A DNA stretch of 64,000 nucleotides from DATESN01 sp035270785 (GTDB lineage Bacteria > Bacillota > Clostridia > Lachnospirales > Lachnospiraceae), in the NCBI GenBank assembly GCA_035270785.1, contig DATESN010000015.1:62001-126000 (forward strand), given 5' to 3'. The position numbers were made by a program, and so were the translations under genes. This document shows positions 16,441-24,684 of this stretch, piece by piece (the first letter of the stretch is position 1; each line of letters starts with the position of its first letter). The notes below the pieces were generated by a model. It was not told the DNA's origin. It did no database searches and worked only from the letters and a program-made list of their open reading frames with translations.

Positions 16441-17772
16441 TTGAAAGTATTGAAAATAGTTTGTGTTATTTTTTGCATTTGTTTATTAGGCGGATGCAAT
16501 AATAGTTCCAATATATTTAGCCAAGGAAGTTATCAAAGTGATTCCATGGAAGGTATGGAAGGTAGTTCTCCGGACCTATCCTATGAAATCATTCCACAAG
16601 TGCCTAATGTATTAGTCAATCAAGTGGGATTTCCATGTTCAGGCATAAAAGTTGCAATCTTTCGTGGTGATCATTTATCGGATTCCTTTGTGTTAATAGA
16701 TTCTTTCACCAAAAGAATCGTTTATACTGGGACAATTGGATCTAAGATTTATAATGAAGAATTAAAGGAATATATTAGTTATGGTTCTTTTTCGGAATTT
16801 GAAGTAGAAGGAAACTATTACATACAAACAGATATGATTGGCCAATCATACCCATTTTCCATTGGGAAAAACTTATATCAAGATATTTTCACTACAACTT
16901 GCAAAGGTTTTAAAGATTCTTTCACCACTAGAAAAGGACAAACATACGAAAAAAATAGTATTATGGAAGATAGCAAAGTGATTGCTAATTTATTACTAGC
17001 ATTCGAACTATATCCTGATTTATTTGGAGATGATTTGGATATTTCAGAAAGTGATAATGGAATACCAGATATACTGGATGAGATAAAATATAAAATAGAT
17101 TGGTTTCAAACCATTCAAACCCATCAAATGTCGGGGAATGATTTGGTAAGTTATGCAGGAATTCTCGCAAAATTCAGTCAAATTTACAAATTGTATGATA
17201 ATTCTTATAGCAAGCAGTGCCTAAAATCTGCAGAATCTGCGTATCAATTAGCAGAAACAGTGGAGTTGAAAAATGATAGTTTACGCTATTTTGCATCTGT
17301 TGAATTATATAAGGCCACTACCTATAATAAATATCATATTGTGGCGAAAGGATACATTAATAGGGAAAATAGTTTAGATAATGAATCTATATTTAAACTA
17401 TTTGGAGATTTTGGATATTTATCGGGTAAAAATGGTGTGGATACAGCGTTGTGTGGAAAGATTATGGGCTATCTAATGGATAGGGCCGAAAAGATCGCTT
17501 CTAAATCAAGTAAGAATGGATATTTTGTATGTAGTTATGAGGAAGAAGAAATTCTAGAAGAAATGCAATACTTAGCAATTATTGATTATGTGATTACCAA
17601 TCATGAGTATGTTACGGTGCAGGAAAACCATCTACATTTTCTTTTGGGAAGGAATCCTCAAGGAGTCAGCTTTCTAGAAGAAGGAGATTTTCCCATTACC
17701 CAACAAGTAAATCTTAGCGCACAATTAATATTTATGATGAGTGAAATATTGGAATCTGAGATAAAGGAATAA
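16441..17772 (+). CDS. Truncated GH9-like lipoprotein, probably not catalytic
   Basis: The protein starts at TTG 16441 behind TTTTGGAGGAATATT. Its first 18 residues are a lipoprotein signal with lipobox LLGGC, so it is anchored outside the membrane. Residues about 50-145 look like the Ig-like N-terminal domain of family 9 endoglucanases (VPNVLVNQVGF opens it). NGIPDILDEIKYKIDWFQ and, near the C-terminus, HLHFLLGRNPQGVSFL are GH9 catalytic-domain motifs. At 443 residues it is shorter than a normal two-domain GH9 enzyme. The DAGDY-type motif with the catalytic aspartates and the C-terminal catalytic Glu segment are not visible, so hydrolase activity is doubtful. It could be a glycan-binding lipoprotein. 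The ddl gene follows immediately. Confidence 0.65.
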   Translation: MKVLKIVCVIFCICLLGGCNNSSNIFSQGSYQSDSMEGMEGSSPDLSYEIIPQVPNVLVNQVGFPCSGIKVAIFRGDHLSDSFVLIDSFTKRIVYTGTIGSKIYNEELKEYISYGSFSEFEVEGNYYIQTDMIGQSYPFSIGKNLYQDIFTTTCKGFKDSFTTRKGQTYEKNSIMEDSKVIANLLLAFELYPDLFGDDLDISESDNGIPDILDEIKYKIDWFQTIQTHQMSGNDLVSYAGILAKFSQIYKLYDNSYSKQCLKSAESAYQLAETVELKNDSLRYFASVELYKATTYNKYHIVAKGYINRENSLDNESIFKLFGDFGYLSGKNGVDTALCGKIMGYLMDRAEKIASKSSKNGYFVCSYEEEEILEEMQYLAIIDYVITNHEYVTVQENHLHFLLGRNPQGVSFLEEGDFPITQQVNLSAQLIFMMSEILESEIKE

Positions 17773-17840
17773 GGTTGAATAAAAAAGCATATTCAACCAC
17801 TGATTTAAGTGCGCGATGCAACGTGCAGATAGGTAAAAAA

Positions 17841-18875
17841 ATGAAAATAGTTGTATTGGCAGGTGGAACAAGCACAGAAAGAGATGTTTCATTAAGTTCT
17901 GGAACAATGATATATCATGCATTAAAGAAAAAGCATCAAGCAATATTGTTGGATGTATATTTGGGATATGAAGAGGATGATTACAAAAACGTATTTACCA
18001 GCACAAAAAAATGGGCAGAGGATGTTAATTTAGTAAAGGAAGAAAATCCGGATTTACAAACAATTAAAGCCATGAGAAAAGATAGTTCCAACGGGTTTTT
18101 TGGTCCAAATGTAATTTCTATTTGCCAAGATGCTGATATTGTCTTTCTGGCACTTCATGGGGAAAATGGGGAAAATGGTAAAATTCAAGCCACCTTTGAT
18201 TTGCTGGGAATTAAATATACAGGTACAGATTATATTAGTAGCGCTCTTGCAATGGATAAAGTGCTCACAAAAGAACTTTTTCTTCAACATCATATTCCAA
18301 CTCCCAAAAGCGATAGCATTAAAATCGGAGAACAGGTAGATCAAAAAAAAGAATCTATAGAATATCCCTGTGTAGTAAAAACTAGCTGTGGAGGATCTAG
18401 CGTTGGTGTATATATTGTAAAGACAAAAGAAGAATTAGAGGAATCTATTTCAGAAGCCTCCATTTATGGAAGTGAAATTCTGATAGAGCAGTACATAAAG
18501 GGAAGAGAGTTTTCAGTTGGTGTTGTAGATAATGTTGCACTTCCAGTAATAGAAATTGCACCTTTGGAAGGATTTTATGATTATAAAAATAAGTATCAAG
18601 CAGGTAGTGCTATTGAAACTTGTCCAGCAGAGTTAGACAACGAAACCGCAAAAAAGATGCAAAGAATTGCGGAAAAGGTATTTAAAGTTTTGCGCTTAAA
18701 AGTCTATGCAAGAATGGATTTTATGATGAATAATAAAGGCGAAATTTTTTGTATCGAAGCAAATACTTTGCCGGGGATGACACCTACGTCACTTCTTCCT
18801 CAAGAAGCCAAGGCAATTGGAAAAGACTACGAAGAACTATGTCAGTGGCTCATTGACTTATCCCTTCAAAAATAA
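17841..18875 (+). CDS. ddl: D-alanine--D-alanine ligase
   Basis: This ATP-grasp ligase makes D-Ala-D-Ala for the peptidoglycan stem peptide. VVLAGGTSTERDVSLSSG is the N-terminal signature, CGGSSVGVYIVK the ATP loop, KGREFSVGVV and ARMDFMMN with CIEANTLPGMTPTSLLPQ the metal- and substrate-binding C-terminus. The start at ATG 17841 gives 344 residues, normal for Ddl, and begins directly with the conserved MKIVVLAGG; a TTG at 17775 in the same frame, two bases after the previous stop, is the alternative and would add 22 residues. The next gene is murF, the enzyme that uses its product, 21 bases downstream. Confidence 0.93.
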   Translation: MKIVVLAGGTSTERDVSLSSGTMIYHALKKKHQAILLDVYLGYEEDDYKNVFTSTKKWAEDVNLVKEENPDLQTIKAMRKDSSNGFFGPNVISICQDADIVFLALHGENGENGKIQATFDLLGIKYTGTDYISSALAMDKVLTKELFLQHHIPTPKSDSIKIGEQVDQKKESIEYPCVVKTSCGGSSVGVYIVKTKEELEESISEASIYGSEILIEQYIKGREFSVGVVDNVALPVIEIAPLEGFYDYKNKYQAGSAIETCPAELDNETAKKMQRIAEKVFKVLRLKVYARMDFMMNNKGEIFCIEANTLPGMTPTSLLPQEAKAIGKDYEELCQWLIDLSLQK

Positions 18876-18896
18876 ATAATTCATAAGGAGTTTTGT

Positions 18897-20267
18897 ATGA
18901 AAAATATGACCCTTAAAAATGTGGCAGAAGCATGTGGTGGTTATTTGCATCCTTGCAATACTAAGATTTACGAGGAAATAAAAGGAATAACAATAGACTC
19001 TCGTAAGATCCAGGAAGATTATCTCTTTATTGCAACCAAGGGAGAACGAGTAGATGGCCATGACTTTATAGATATGGTAATAGATAAAGGTGCAATAGCA
19101 GTTATTTGTGAGAAGGAACCTTCCTCCAAAGAAATTCCATATATTTTGGTGAAAGATAGTTTTTGTGCACTAAAGGATATTGCAGAGTTTTATCGGATGC
19201 AATTAAAGATTCCAATGATAGGCATTACTGGGAGTGTAGGAAAAACAAGCACAAAGGAAATGGTAGCTGCAGTATTGGAACAAAAGTTTAAAGTGTTAAA
19301 GACAGCTGGAAACTTTAATAATGAAGTGGGATTACCATTAACTATATTGCAAATTACAAGGGAACATGAAGCTGCAGTTTTGGAAATGGGAATTAGTGAA
19401 TTTGGAGAAATGCATCGATTAAGCAAAATTGCAAAACCCGACATTTGTGTATTGACGAATATTGGATTATGTCATTTGGAAAATCTTAAGTCAAGGGATG
19501 GAATATTACAAGCTAAATCTGAAATATTTGACTTTATAAGTGAAAATGGTGAAGTTTGCTGTAATGGAGATGATGATAAGTTAATGACTATTGGGAAAAT
19601 CAAAGGAAGATTTCCGGTCTTCTTTGGTCTTGCCCCTAAAAATGATATCTATGCAAATGAGATTTTGAATCATGGATTGTTTGGAACATCCTGTACCATT
19701 CATACAAAGAAAGGTAATATTTCTGTATCGATTCCGTTACCAGGGGAGCACATGATATATAATGCGCTGGCAGCAACTTCCGTAGGGCTTTCTTTAAAGC
19801 TATCATTAGCAGAGATACAAAAAGGAATCGCTTCTATTCAACCTGTAAATGGAAGAAGCAATTTAATCAAGACAAAAAGATATACACTCATAGATGATTG
19901 TTATAATGCGAATCCAACTTCCATGAAGGCAGCAATTGATTTATTAAAAACTGCCAACACAAGAAAAGTAGCTATTTTAGGAGATATGTTCGAACTAGGT
20001 ATCCATGAAAAAGAAATGCATCGTGATATTGGTAATTATGTAGCGAAGGCGGAGATTGAAGTCGTTATATGCATTGGAAACTTATCTTTCTATATATATG
20101 AGGCAATCAAAGACAATTTTAAGAACCAAGTGCATTATTTTGAAACGAAGCAAGAATTTCTTTCTAATATTTCAATGATATTACAGCCAAGTGATACAAT
20201 ACTAATTAAAGCATCCCATGGTATGGAGTTTGAGAATATCGTAAACGCTTTGCAAAAATGCCACTGA
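18897..20267 (+). CDS. murF: UDP-N-acetylmuramoyl-tripeptide--D-Ala-D-Ala ligase
   Basis: MurF adds D-Ala-D-Ala to UDP-MurNAc-tripeptide, completing the cytoplasmic peptidoglycan precursor. The 456-residue protein has the three Mur-ligase domains: an N-terminal UDP-binding part with GITIDSRKIQEDYLFIA, a central ATPase with GITGSVGKTSTKEM (near 108-121) and NFNNEVGLPLTIL, and a C-terminal domain with DDCYNANPTSMKAAID and ILGDMFELG. The ATG is preceded by AAGGAG. It forms a two-gene wall-precursor unit with ddl and ends in a terminator that overlaps its stop codon. Confidence 0.96.
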   Translation: MKNMTLKNVAEACGGYLHPCNTKIYEEIKGITIDSRKIQEDYLFIATKGERVDGHDFIDMVIDKGAIAVICEKEPSSKEIPYILVKDSFCALKDIAEFYRMQLKIPMIGITGSVGKTSTKEMVAAVLEQKFKVLKTAGNFNNEVGLPLTILQITREHEAAVLEMGISEFGEMHRLSKIAKPDICVLTNIGLCHLENLKSRDGILQAKSEIFDFISENGEVCCNGDDDKLMTIGKIKGRFPVFFGLAPKNDIYANEILNHGLFGTSCTIHTKKGNISVSIPLPGEHMIYNALAATSVGLSLKLSLAEIQKGIASIQPVNGRSNLIKTKRYTLIDDCYNANPTSMKAAIDLLKTANTRKVAILGDMFELGIHEKEMHRDIGNYVAKAEIEVVICIGNLSFYIYEAIKDNFKNQVHYFETKQEFLSNISMILQPSDTILIKASHGMEFENIVNALQKCH

Positions 20268-20292
20268 CAACTGTCAGCGGCATTAATTATTT
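20258..20292. terminator. Bidirectional terminator between murF and plsC
   Basis: ATGCCACTGAC (20258-20268) pairs with GTCAGCGGCAT (20273-20283) with one mismatched position, over a 4-base loop. The hairpin contains the murF stop codon. A/T-rich flanks on both sides allow use by both convergent genes. Confidence 0.75.
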
Positions 20293-21024
20293 TATGAGAT
20301 CTTTATTATTCAGGTACATTTCTTCTATTCTTTTCTGCATGTAAGAACCAATTGATTTTTGATCTTCTTTATCTAAATCTTTCAAATAAATAGGTTTTCC
20401 ATATTCTAGTACAACATGTGCTTTTTTAATCTTTGGAAAATGATCTTCAAAAATGGCAGCAGTATTATTTAAGCTAAATGGAACAACAGGGCATCCCGAT
20501 TTTTGTGCTATTTTAAAACTTCCATCATGGAAAGGAAGAAAGGTATCATTTTCTTTGTTTCTAGTTCCTTCCGGGAAAATGCAAATAGAAATTCCGGATT
20601 TGACTTTTTCAATTCCTTCCAGAATTGTCTTTAACCCTTCTCTGATATTTTCCCTATCTAAAAATAAACAATGTAAATTTTTCATCCAATGACTAAGAAA
20701 AGGGTATTTCAGCATTTCTTTTTTTGCCACATATCCAGTAGGTCTTGGAACTCGTGTATAAGTAAGTAAAATATCGAAAAAACTTCTGTGATTGCCAACA
20801 TATAAGACGGAAATATCCTTTGGCACATTTTCTTCGCCAATAACAGTCACCTTAACACCACTTAAAAAAAGACAACAGCGAAAAGCCCAATTTACAATAG
20901 TAAGAGAAATACGAGTTTTTACATCCATATTAAATTTTCCAATCATCCACATAATAATAAGAAGTGGGATACTAAATAAAAGAAAAATAAAAATAAAAAT
21001 ACAAGTCAATAAAAAACGAATCAT
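20287..21024 (-). CDS. plsC: 1-acyl-sn-glycerol-3-phosphate acyltransferase
   Basis: PlsC acylates lysophosphatidate to phosphatidate, the precursor of membrane phospholipids. A long N-terminal hydrophobic stretch anchors the enzyme to the inner membrane. GNHRSFFDILLTY gives the catalytic HX4D box, FLDRENIREGL the second block, FPEGTRNKEND the third (glycerol-phosphate binding) and VVPFSLNN the fourth. The start is placed at the ATG ending at 21024, since GGAG lies six bases upstream; an ATG four codons earlier has no ribosome site. It converges with murF. The 245-residue length is normal. Confidence 0.9.
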   Translation of the reverse strand: MIRFLLTCIFIFIFLLFSIPLLIIMWMIGKFNMDVKTRISLTIVNWAFRCCLFLSGVKVTVIGEENVPKDISVLYVGNHRSFFDILLTYTRVPRPTGYVAKKEMLKYPFLSHWMKNLHCLFLDRENIREGLKTILEGIEKVKSGISICIFPEGTRNKENDTFLPFHDGSFKIAQKSGCPVVPFSLNNTAAIFEDHFPKIKKAHVVLEYGKPIYLKDLDKEDQKSIGSYMQKRIEEMYLNNKDLIK

Positions 21025-21143
21025 AGTGAACTCCATTCTGTCTGCAAAAGCAGTCTTTTAATATTAAGAAGTATAGCACATTTTTCTTAGTGAAAAAACA
21101 TAAAATAAAAAAAAGACATATGCGAAAGGAACAAAAATCCAGT

Positions 21144-21557
21144 ATGAAAAAAAATTTGTTTTTATTAATAGGGATAGTCATAGTATTTGCAACATTTATG
21201 GTAGGGTGTAGTGTTTCCGAAGGAAGAAATGAAAAGATAAAGGATCTAGATTTTACGGTTATGGGAGTAGATGATATTCCCGAAGAATTTAAGACTTACA
21301 TAGAAAATGAAAAGATGGGAGTTTTTAAAAGAACGTTTACAGATAACGAATATTTATATATAGGTGTTGGTTATGGAGAACAATCAACAGGCGGATACAG
21401 TATCACTGTAAATGAATTGTATGTAACCGCAAATGCAATTTATATCGATACAAACCTAATAGGACCAAGCATAGAGGACCAAAAACGAGAAGTAGTATCC
21501 TATCCTTATGTGGTGGTCAAACTAGAATATCTAGATAAAACGGTAGTATTTGATTGA
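21144..21557 (+). CDS. Lipoprotein with PrcB-like C-terminal domain
   Basis: A small exported lipoprotein: MKKNLFLLIGIVIVFATFMVGCS is a lipoprotein signal with lipobox FMVGC. The C-terminal part, with GYGEQSTGGYSITVNELY and SYPYVVVKLEYLDKTVVF, matches the PrcB C-terminal-like domain found in many clostridial secreted proteins. The PrcB name comes from a treponemal protease complex; here no protease is adjacent and the role is unknown. The start is uncertain: ATG 21144 begins the signal peptide and has AAAGGA 13 bases upstream, while in-frame ATG 21120 and GTG 21090 have no better site. It lies 45 bases before pyrC. Confidence 0.7.
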   Translation: MKKNLFLLIGIVIVFATFMVGCSVSEGRNEKIKDLDFTVMGVDDIPEEFKTYIENEKMGVFKRTFTDNEYLYIGVGYGEQSTGGYSITVNELYVTANAIYIDTNLIGPSIEDQKREVVSYPYVVVKLEYLDKTVVFD

Positions 21558-21602
21558 GAAGTATTTTATAATGAAAGACAGATAAATGAAGGAGAAAATA
21601 CG

Positions 21603-22985
21603 ATGCTGCTGATCAAAAATGGATATGTTATGGATCCCAAATCACAGGGAGAAGGAATAAAAGACATTCTTATAGAAGATAACAAGGTGATTGCCATTGG
21701 AAATAACCTACCTGTAAATATGTTACTTGTAAATTATCCCCAGGTGAGTATGAAAGAACTGGAAATTATTGATGCTACAGGGTTAGTTGTAGCTCCGGGT
21801 TTAGTGGATGTCCATGTACATTTTAGGGATCCAGGATTTACTTATAAAGAAGATATTGAAACGGGTGCAAAAGCTGCTGCAAAGGGAGGTTATACTACCG
21901 TAGTACTTATGGCAAATACAAAACCTGCTGTTGATAACCTAGAGACGTTAAACTATATTCTTGAAAAGGGAGCCTCTACCGATATTCACGTTAAAACCTG
22001 TTGTACGGTTACCAAAGGAATGCTAGGGAAAGAATTATCATCCATGGAAGAACTAAAGGATCATGGTGCATCTGGGTTTACCGATGATGGAATTCCTATT
22101 ATGGATGAGGCCTTGGTCCGAGAGGCCATGATTCGTACTCGTCGTTTAGGAGTACCCATTAGCTTCCATGAGGAAAATCCAGCATTGATTGAAAATAACG
22201 GTATTAATAAGGGAAGAGCATCCGAGTTTTATAAAATAGGAGGTTCTCCAAGAGAAGCAGAAATTGATTTCATAAAAAGAGATTTAGAGATTGCACTTGA
22301 AACAGATGCCATTATTAATATTCAACATATTAGCTCTAAAGAAGCAGTGGAGTTAGTTCGTATTGCGAAGAAAAGAAGCAATAATATTCATTGTGAAGCA
22401 AGTCCTCATCATTTTACCTTAACAGAAGAATCCCTTATTGAAAAAGGAACCCTTGCTAAAATGAATCCACCCCTTCGAACCCAAGAGGATAGATTGGCAA
22501 TCATAGAAGGTTTAAAGGATGGCACCATTGATTTGATTGCAACGGATCATGCACCTCATAGTAAAGAAGAAAAAGAAAGATCCATTCTAGATGCACCCAG
22601 TGGCATTATCGGTCTGGAAACAGCTCTTTCCTTGGGTATTACAGAATTAGTCGCAAAAGGTTATCTTTCTATGATGGAGTTAATAAAGAAGATGTCTTAC
22701 AATCCATCTAACATGTATGGATTTGATTGTGGGAGAATAGAAAAAGGGTGTACAGCAGATTTTGTTATTTTTAATGAAAAAGAAACATGGACGGTAGAGA
22801 GCTTTATCTCTAAGTCTGCCAACTCCCCATTTCTGGGTGAAACTTTAAACGGAGTTGTCATGTATACCATATGTGATGGAAAAATAATATATCAAAATAA
22901 AGTTGCAAAAGAGGAGGAATTAAAAAGTGGCACAGATGAGAAAAGTGAATGCAGTGGTATATCAACAAACAGAGAAAGTATCTGA
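21603..22985 (+). CDS. pyrC: Dihydroorotase
   Basis: This cyclic amidohydrolase closes carbamoyl-aspartate to dihydroorotate in de novo pyrimidine synthesis. DVHVHFRDPG is the metal-binding HxH signature, and ATDHAPH near residue 315 holds the catalytic Asp. NPSNMYGFDCGRIEKGCTADF closes the barrel. At 460 residues it is about 25-30 residues longer than typical because the reading frame continues 59 bases into pyrK, giving a charged tail (KSGTDEKSECSGISTNRESI). The ATG has AAGGAGA upstream. It is the first gene of a pyrC-pyrK-pyrD operon. Confidence 0.95.
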   Translation: MLLIKNGYVMDPKSQGEGIKDILIEDNKVIAIGNNLPVNMLLVNYPQVSMKELEIIDATGLVVAPGLVDVHVHFRDPGFTYKEDIETGAKAAAKGGYTTVVLMANTKPAVDNLETLNYILEKGASTDIHVKTCCTVTKGMLGKELSSMEELKDHGASGFTDDGIPIMDEALVREAMIRTRRLGVPISFHEENPALIENNGINKGRASEFYKIGGSPREAEIDFIKRDLEIALETDAIINIQHISSKEAVELVRIAKKRSNNIHCEASPHHFTLTEESLIEKGTLAKMNPPLRTQEDRLAIIEGLKDGTIDLIATDHAPHSKEEKERSILDAPSGIIGLETALSLGITELVAKGYLSMMELIKKMSYNPSNMYGFDCGRIEKGCTADFVIFNEKETWTVESFISKSANSPFLGETLNGVVMYTICDGKIIYQNKVAKEEELKSGTDEKSECSGISTNRESI

Positions 22986-23712
22986 TATTTTTGATATGTG
23001 GATAGAGTCAGACTTAGCAAAAGATGCTATGCCTGGGCAATTCATCAATATCTATCCAAAAAATGAAAGCACTCTTTTGCCAAGACCAATTAGTATTTGT
23101 GAAATTGATCAAGATAATAACCGCATTCGAATCGTATACCGTATTGCAGGAAAAGGTACAAAAGAGTTTTCTTCTTATCAGGCAGGTGACTCCATTGCAA
23201 TAATGGGTCCTATTGGAAATGGCTTTCCCATTGAAAAGGCAAATGCTAACGGAATCAAAAAAGTATTATTAATGGGTGGTGGTATCGGTATTCCACCTAT
23301 GCTAGAACTTGCAAAACAAATTACTTGTCAAAAAGAAATTATCTTAGGCTATCGGAATCAGGAACTTTTTTTGGATGATGATCTAGAGAGGTATGGTAGT
23401 GTTTCTATTGCAACGGAAGATGGAAGTGTTGGGATTAAAGGAAATGTCATGAATGCCTTGAAAGAAAAAGCCCTTGAAGGAGATATCATTTTTGCATGTG
23501 GACCAATGCCAATGCTACGTGCAATCAAAGAATACGCCAAAGAAAAGAATATATTAGCATTCATCTCTTTGGAAGAAAGAATGGCATGTGGAGTGGGTGC
23601 CTGTCTAGGATGTGTATGTAAAACAAAAGAAAAAGATCACCACTCTCATGTAAATAATGCGAGAGTTTGTGTTGATGGTCCCGTGTTTGAAGCAAGGGAG
23701 GTGGATATTTAA
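22927..23712 (+). CDS. pyrK: Dihydroorotate dehydrogenase B electron-transfer subunit
   Basis: PyrK carries FAD and a [2Fe-2S] cluster and passes electrons from dihydroorotate (via PyrD) to NAD. LPRPISICEID is the FAD-binding motif, LLMGGGIGIPPMLELAK the NAD-binding site, and CGVGACLGCVCKT with a further cysteine in NARVCVDGPVF binds the cluster. The start is GTG 22927, behind GAGGAGGAAT, inside the end of pyrC. The stop overlaps the start of pyrD by one base (TAATG), which indicates translational coupling of the two subunits. Confidence 0.96.
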   Translation: MAQMRKVNAVVYQQTEKVSDIFDMWIESDLAKDAMPGQFINIYPKNESTLLPRPISICEIDQDNNRIRIVYRIAGKGTKEFSSYQAGDSIAIMGPIGNGFPIEKANANGIKKVLLMGGGIGIPPMLELAKQITCQKEIILGYRNQELFLDDDLERYGSVSIATEDGSVGIKGNVMNALKEKALEGDIIFACGPMPMLRAIKEYAKEKNILAFISLEERMACGVGACLGCVCKTKEKDHHSHVNNARVCVDGPVFEAREVDI

Positions 23713-24614
23713 TGAATACCATAGTAAAGATTGCAGGCGTAGAATTTAAAAATCCAGTCATGACAGCGTCAGGAACCTTTGGATCTGGGATAGAATATAG
23801 TAAATTTGTTGACTTGAATAAATTAGGTGCGGTAGTAACAAAAGGAGTTTCTAATGTACCATGGGCTGGGAATCCCACACCTCGGGTGGCAGAAACCTAT
23901 GGGGGGATGTTAAATGCAATAGGGCTTCAGAACCCTGGTATTGATGTTTTTATACAAAGAGATATTCCATTTCTTAAGGAGTTTGATACAAAGATTATCG
24001 TAAATGTATGTGGAAAAACGGTGGAAGATTATCTAGAGGTTGTGGATAAATTAGGGGATCAACCAGTGGATCTGTTAGAAATAAATGTTTCCTGTCCCAA
24101 TGTAAAAGAAGGTGCCATTGCATTTGGTCAAAAAGCAGATTGCCTTTTTGACATCACAAAAGCCATTAAAAAAATAGCAAAACAACCAATCATTATGAAG
24201 CTCAGTCCTAACGTCACAGATATTACGGAGATGGCAAAAGCTGCAGAAGCAGCAGGAGCAGATGGGGTTTCTTTAATTAATACAATTACGGGTATGAAGA
24301 TTGATATCCATCGTCGTAATTTTGCTATTGCAAATAAGACAGGGGGACTTTCAGGTCCAGCCATTAAACCGGTAGCGGTTCGTATGGTGTACCAAGTTGC
24401 AAATGCGGTAAAGATTCCAATCATTGGAATGGGTGGTATTGCTAACGGAGAAGATGCAATAGAGTTTATATTAGCAGGTGCAACGGCTGTCAGTGTGGGT
24501 GCTATGAATTTCTTTAATCCATACGCAACCAAAGAGGTAATAGAAGGCATAGAACATTATATGGAGCAGTATAAAGTGAAAAATATTTATGAATTAATTG
24601 GTGCGGTAAAATAA
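23712..24614 (+). CDS. pyrD: Dihydroorotate dehydrogenase B catalytic subunit
   Basis: The FMN-containing class 1B enzyme oxidises dihydroorotate to orotate, coupled to NAD through PyrK. NPVMTASGTFGSG opens the barrel. NVSCPNVKEG holds the catalytic-base cysteine that distinguishes class 1 enzymes. GLSGPAIKPVAVRMVYQ and GMGGIANGEDAIEFILAGA bind FMN. The 300-residue length is typical. It is translationally coupled to pyrK and followed by a terminator whose 3' arm contains the ribosome site of sipL. Confidence 0.96.
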   Translation: MNTIVKIAGVEFKNPVMTASGTFGSGIEYSKFVDLNKLGAVVTKGVSNVPWAGNPTPRVAETYGGMLNAIGLQNPGIDVFIQRDIPFLKEFDTKIIVNVCGKTVEDYLEVVDKLGDQPVDLLEINVSCPNVKEGAIAFGQKADCLFDITKAIKKIAKQPIIMKLSPNVTDITEMAKAAEAAGADGVSLINTITGMKIDIHRRNFAIANKTGGLSGPAIKPVAVRMVYQVANAVKIPIIGMGGIANGEDAIEFILAGATAVSVGAMNFFNPYATKEVIEGIEHYMEQYKVKNIYELIGAVK

Positions 24615-24626
24615 ATATTACCAAAT

Positions 24627-24684
24627 GCATAAAACCCCTCTTTTAGGAATACAATTTAGAGAAGTATTCCAAAGGAGGTTTTTT
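24627..24684 (+). terminator. pyr operon terminator containing sipL SD and sigma-E-like promoter
   Basis: AAAACCCCTCTTTTAGGAATAC (24631-24652) pairs with GTATTCCAAAGGAGG plus the following T run (24664-24684), with one bulged C and one bulged T; the inner 7 bp are perfect. It looks like the terminator of pyrD. The 3' arm is also the sipL ribosome site (AAAGGAGG, 24671-24678). Within the 5' arm, GCATAAA (24627-24633) and AATACAAT (24648-24655), 14 bp apart, resemble a sigma-E promoter that would start transcription near 24662, beyond the 5' arm. Confidence 0.6.
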
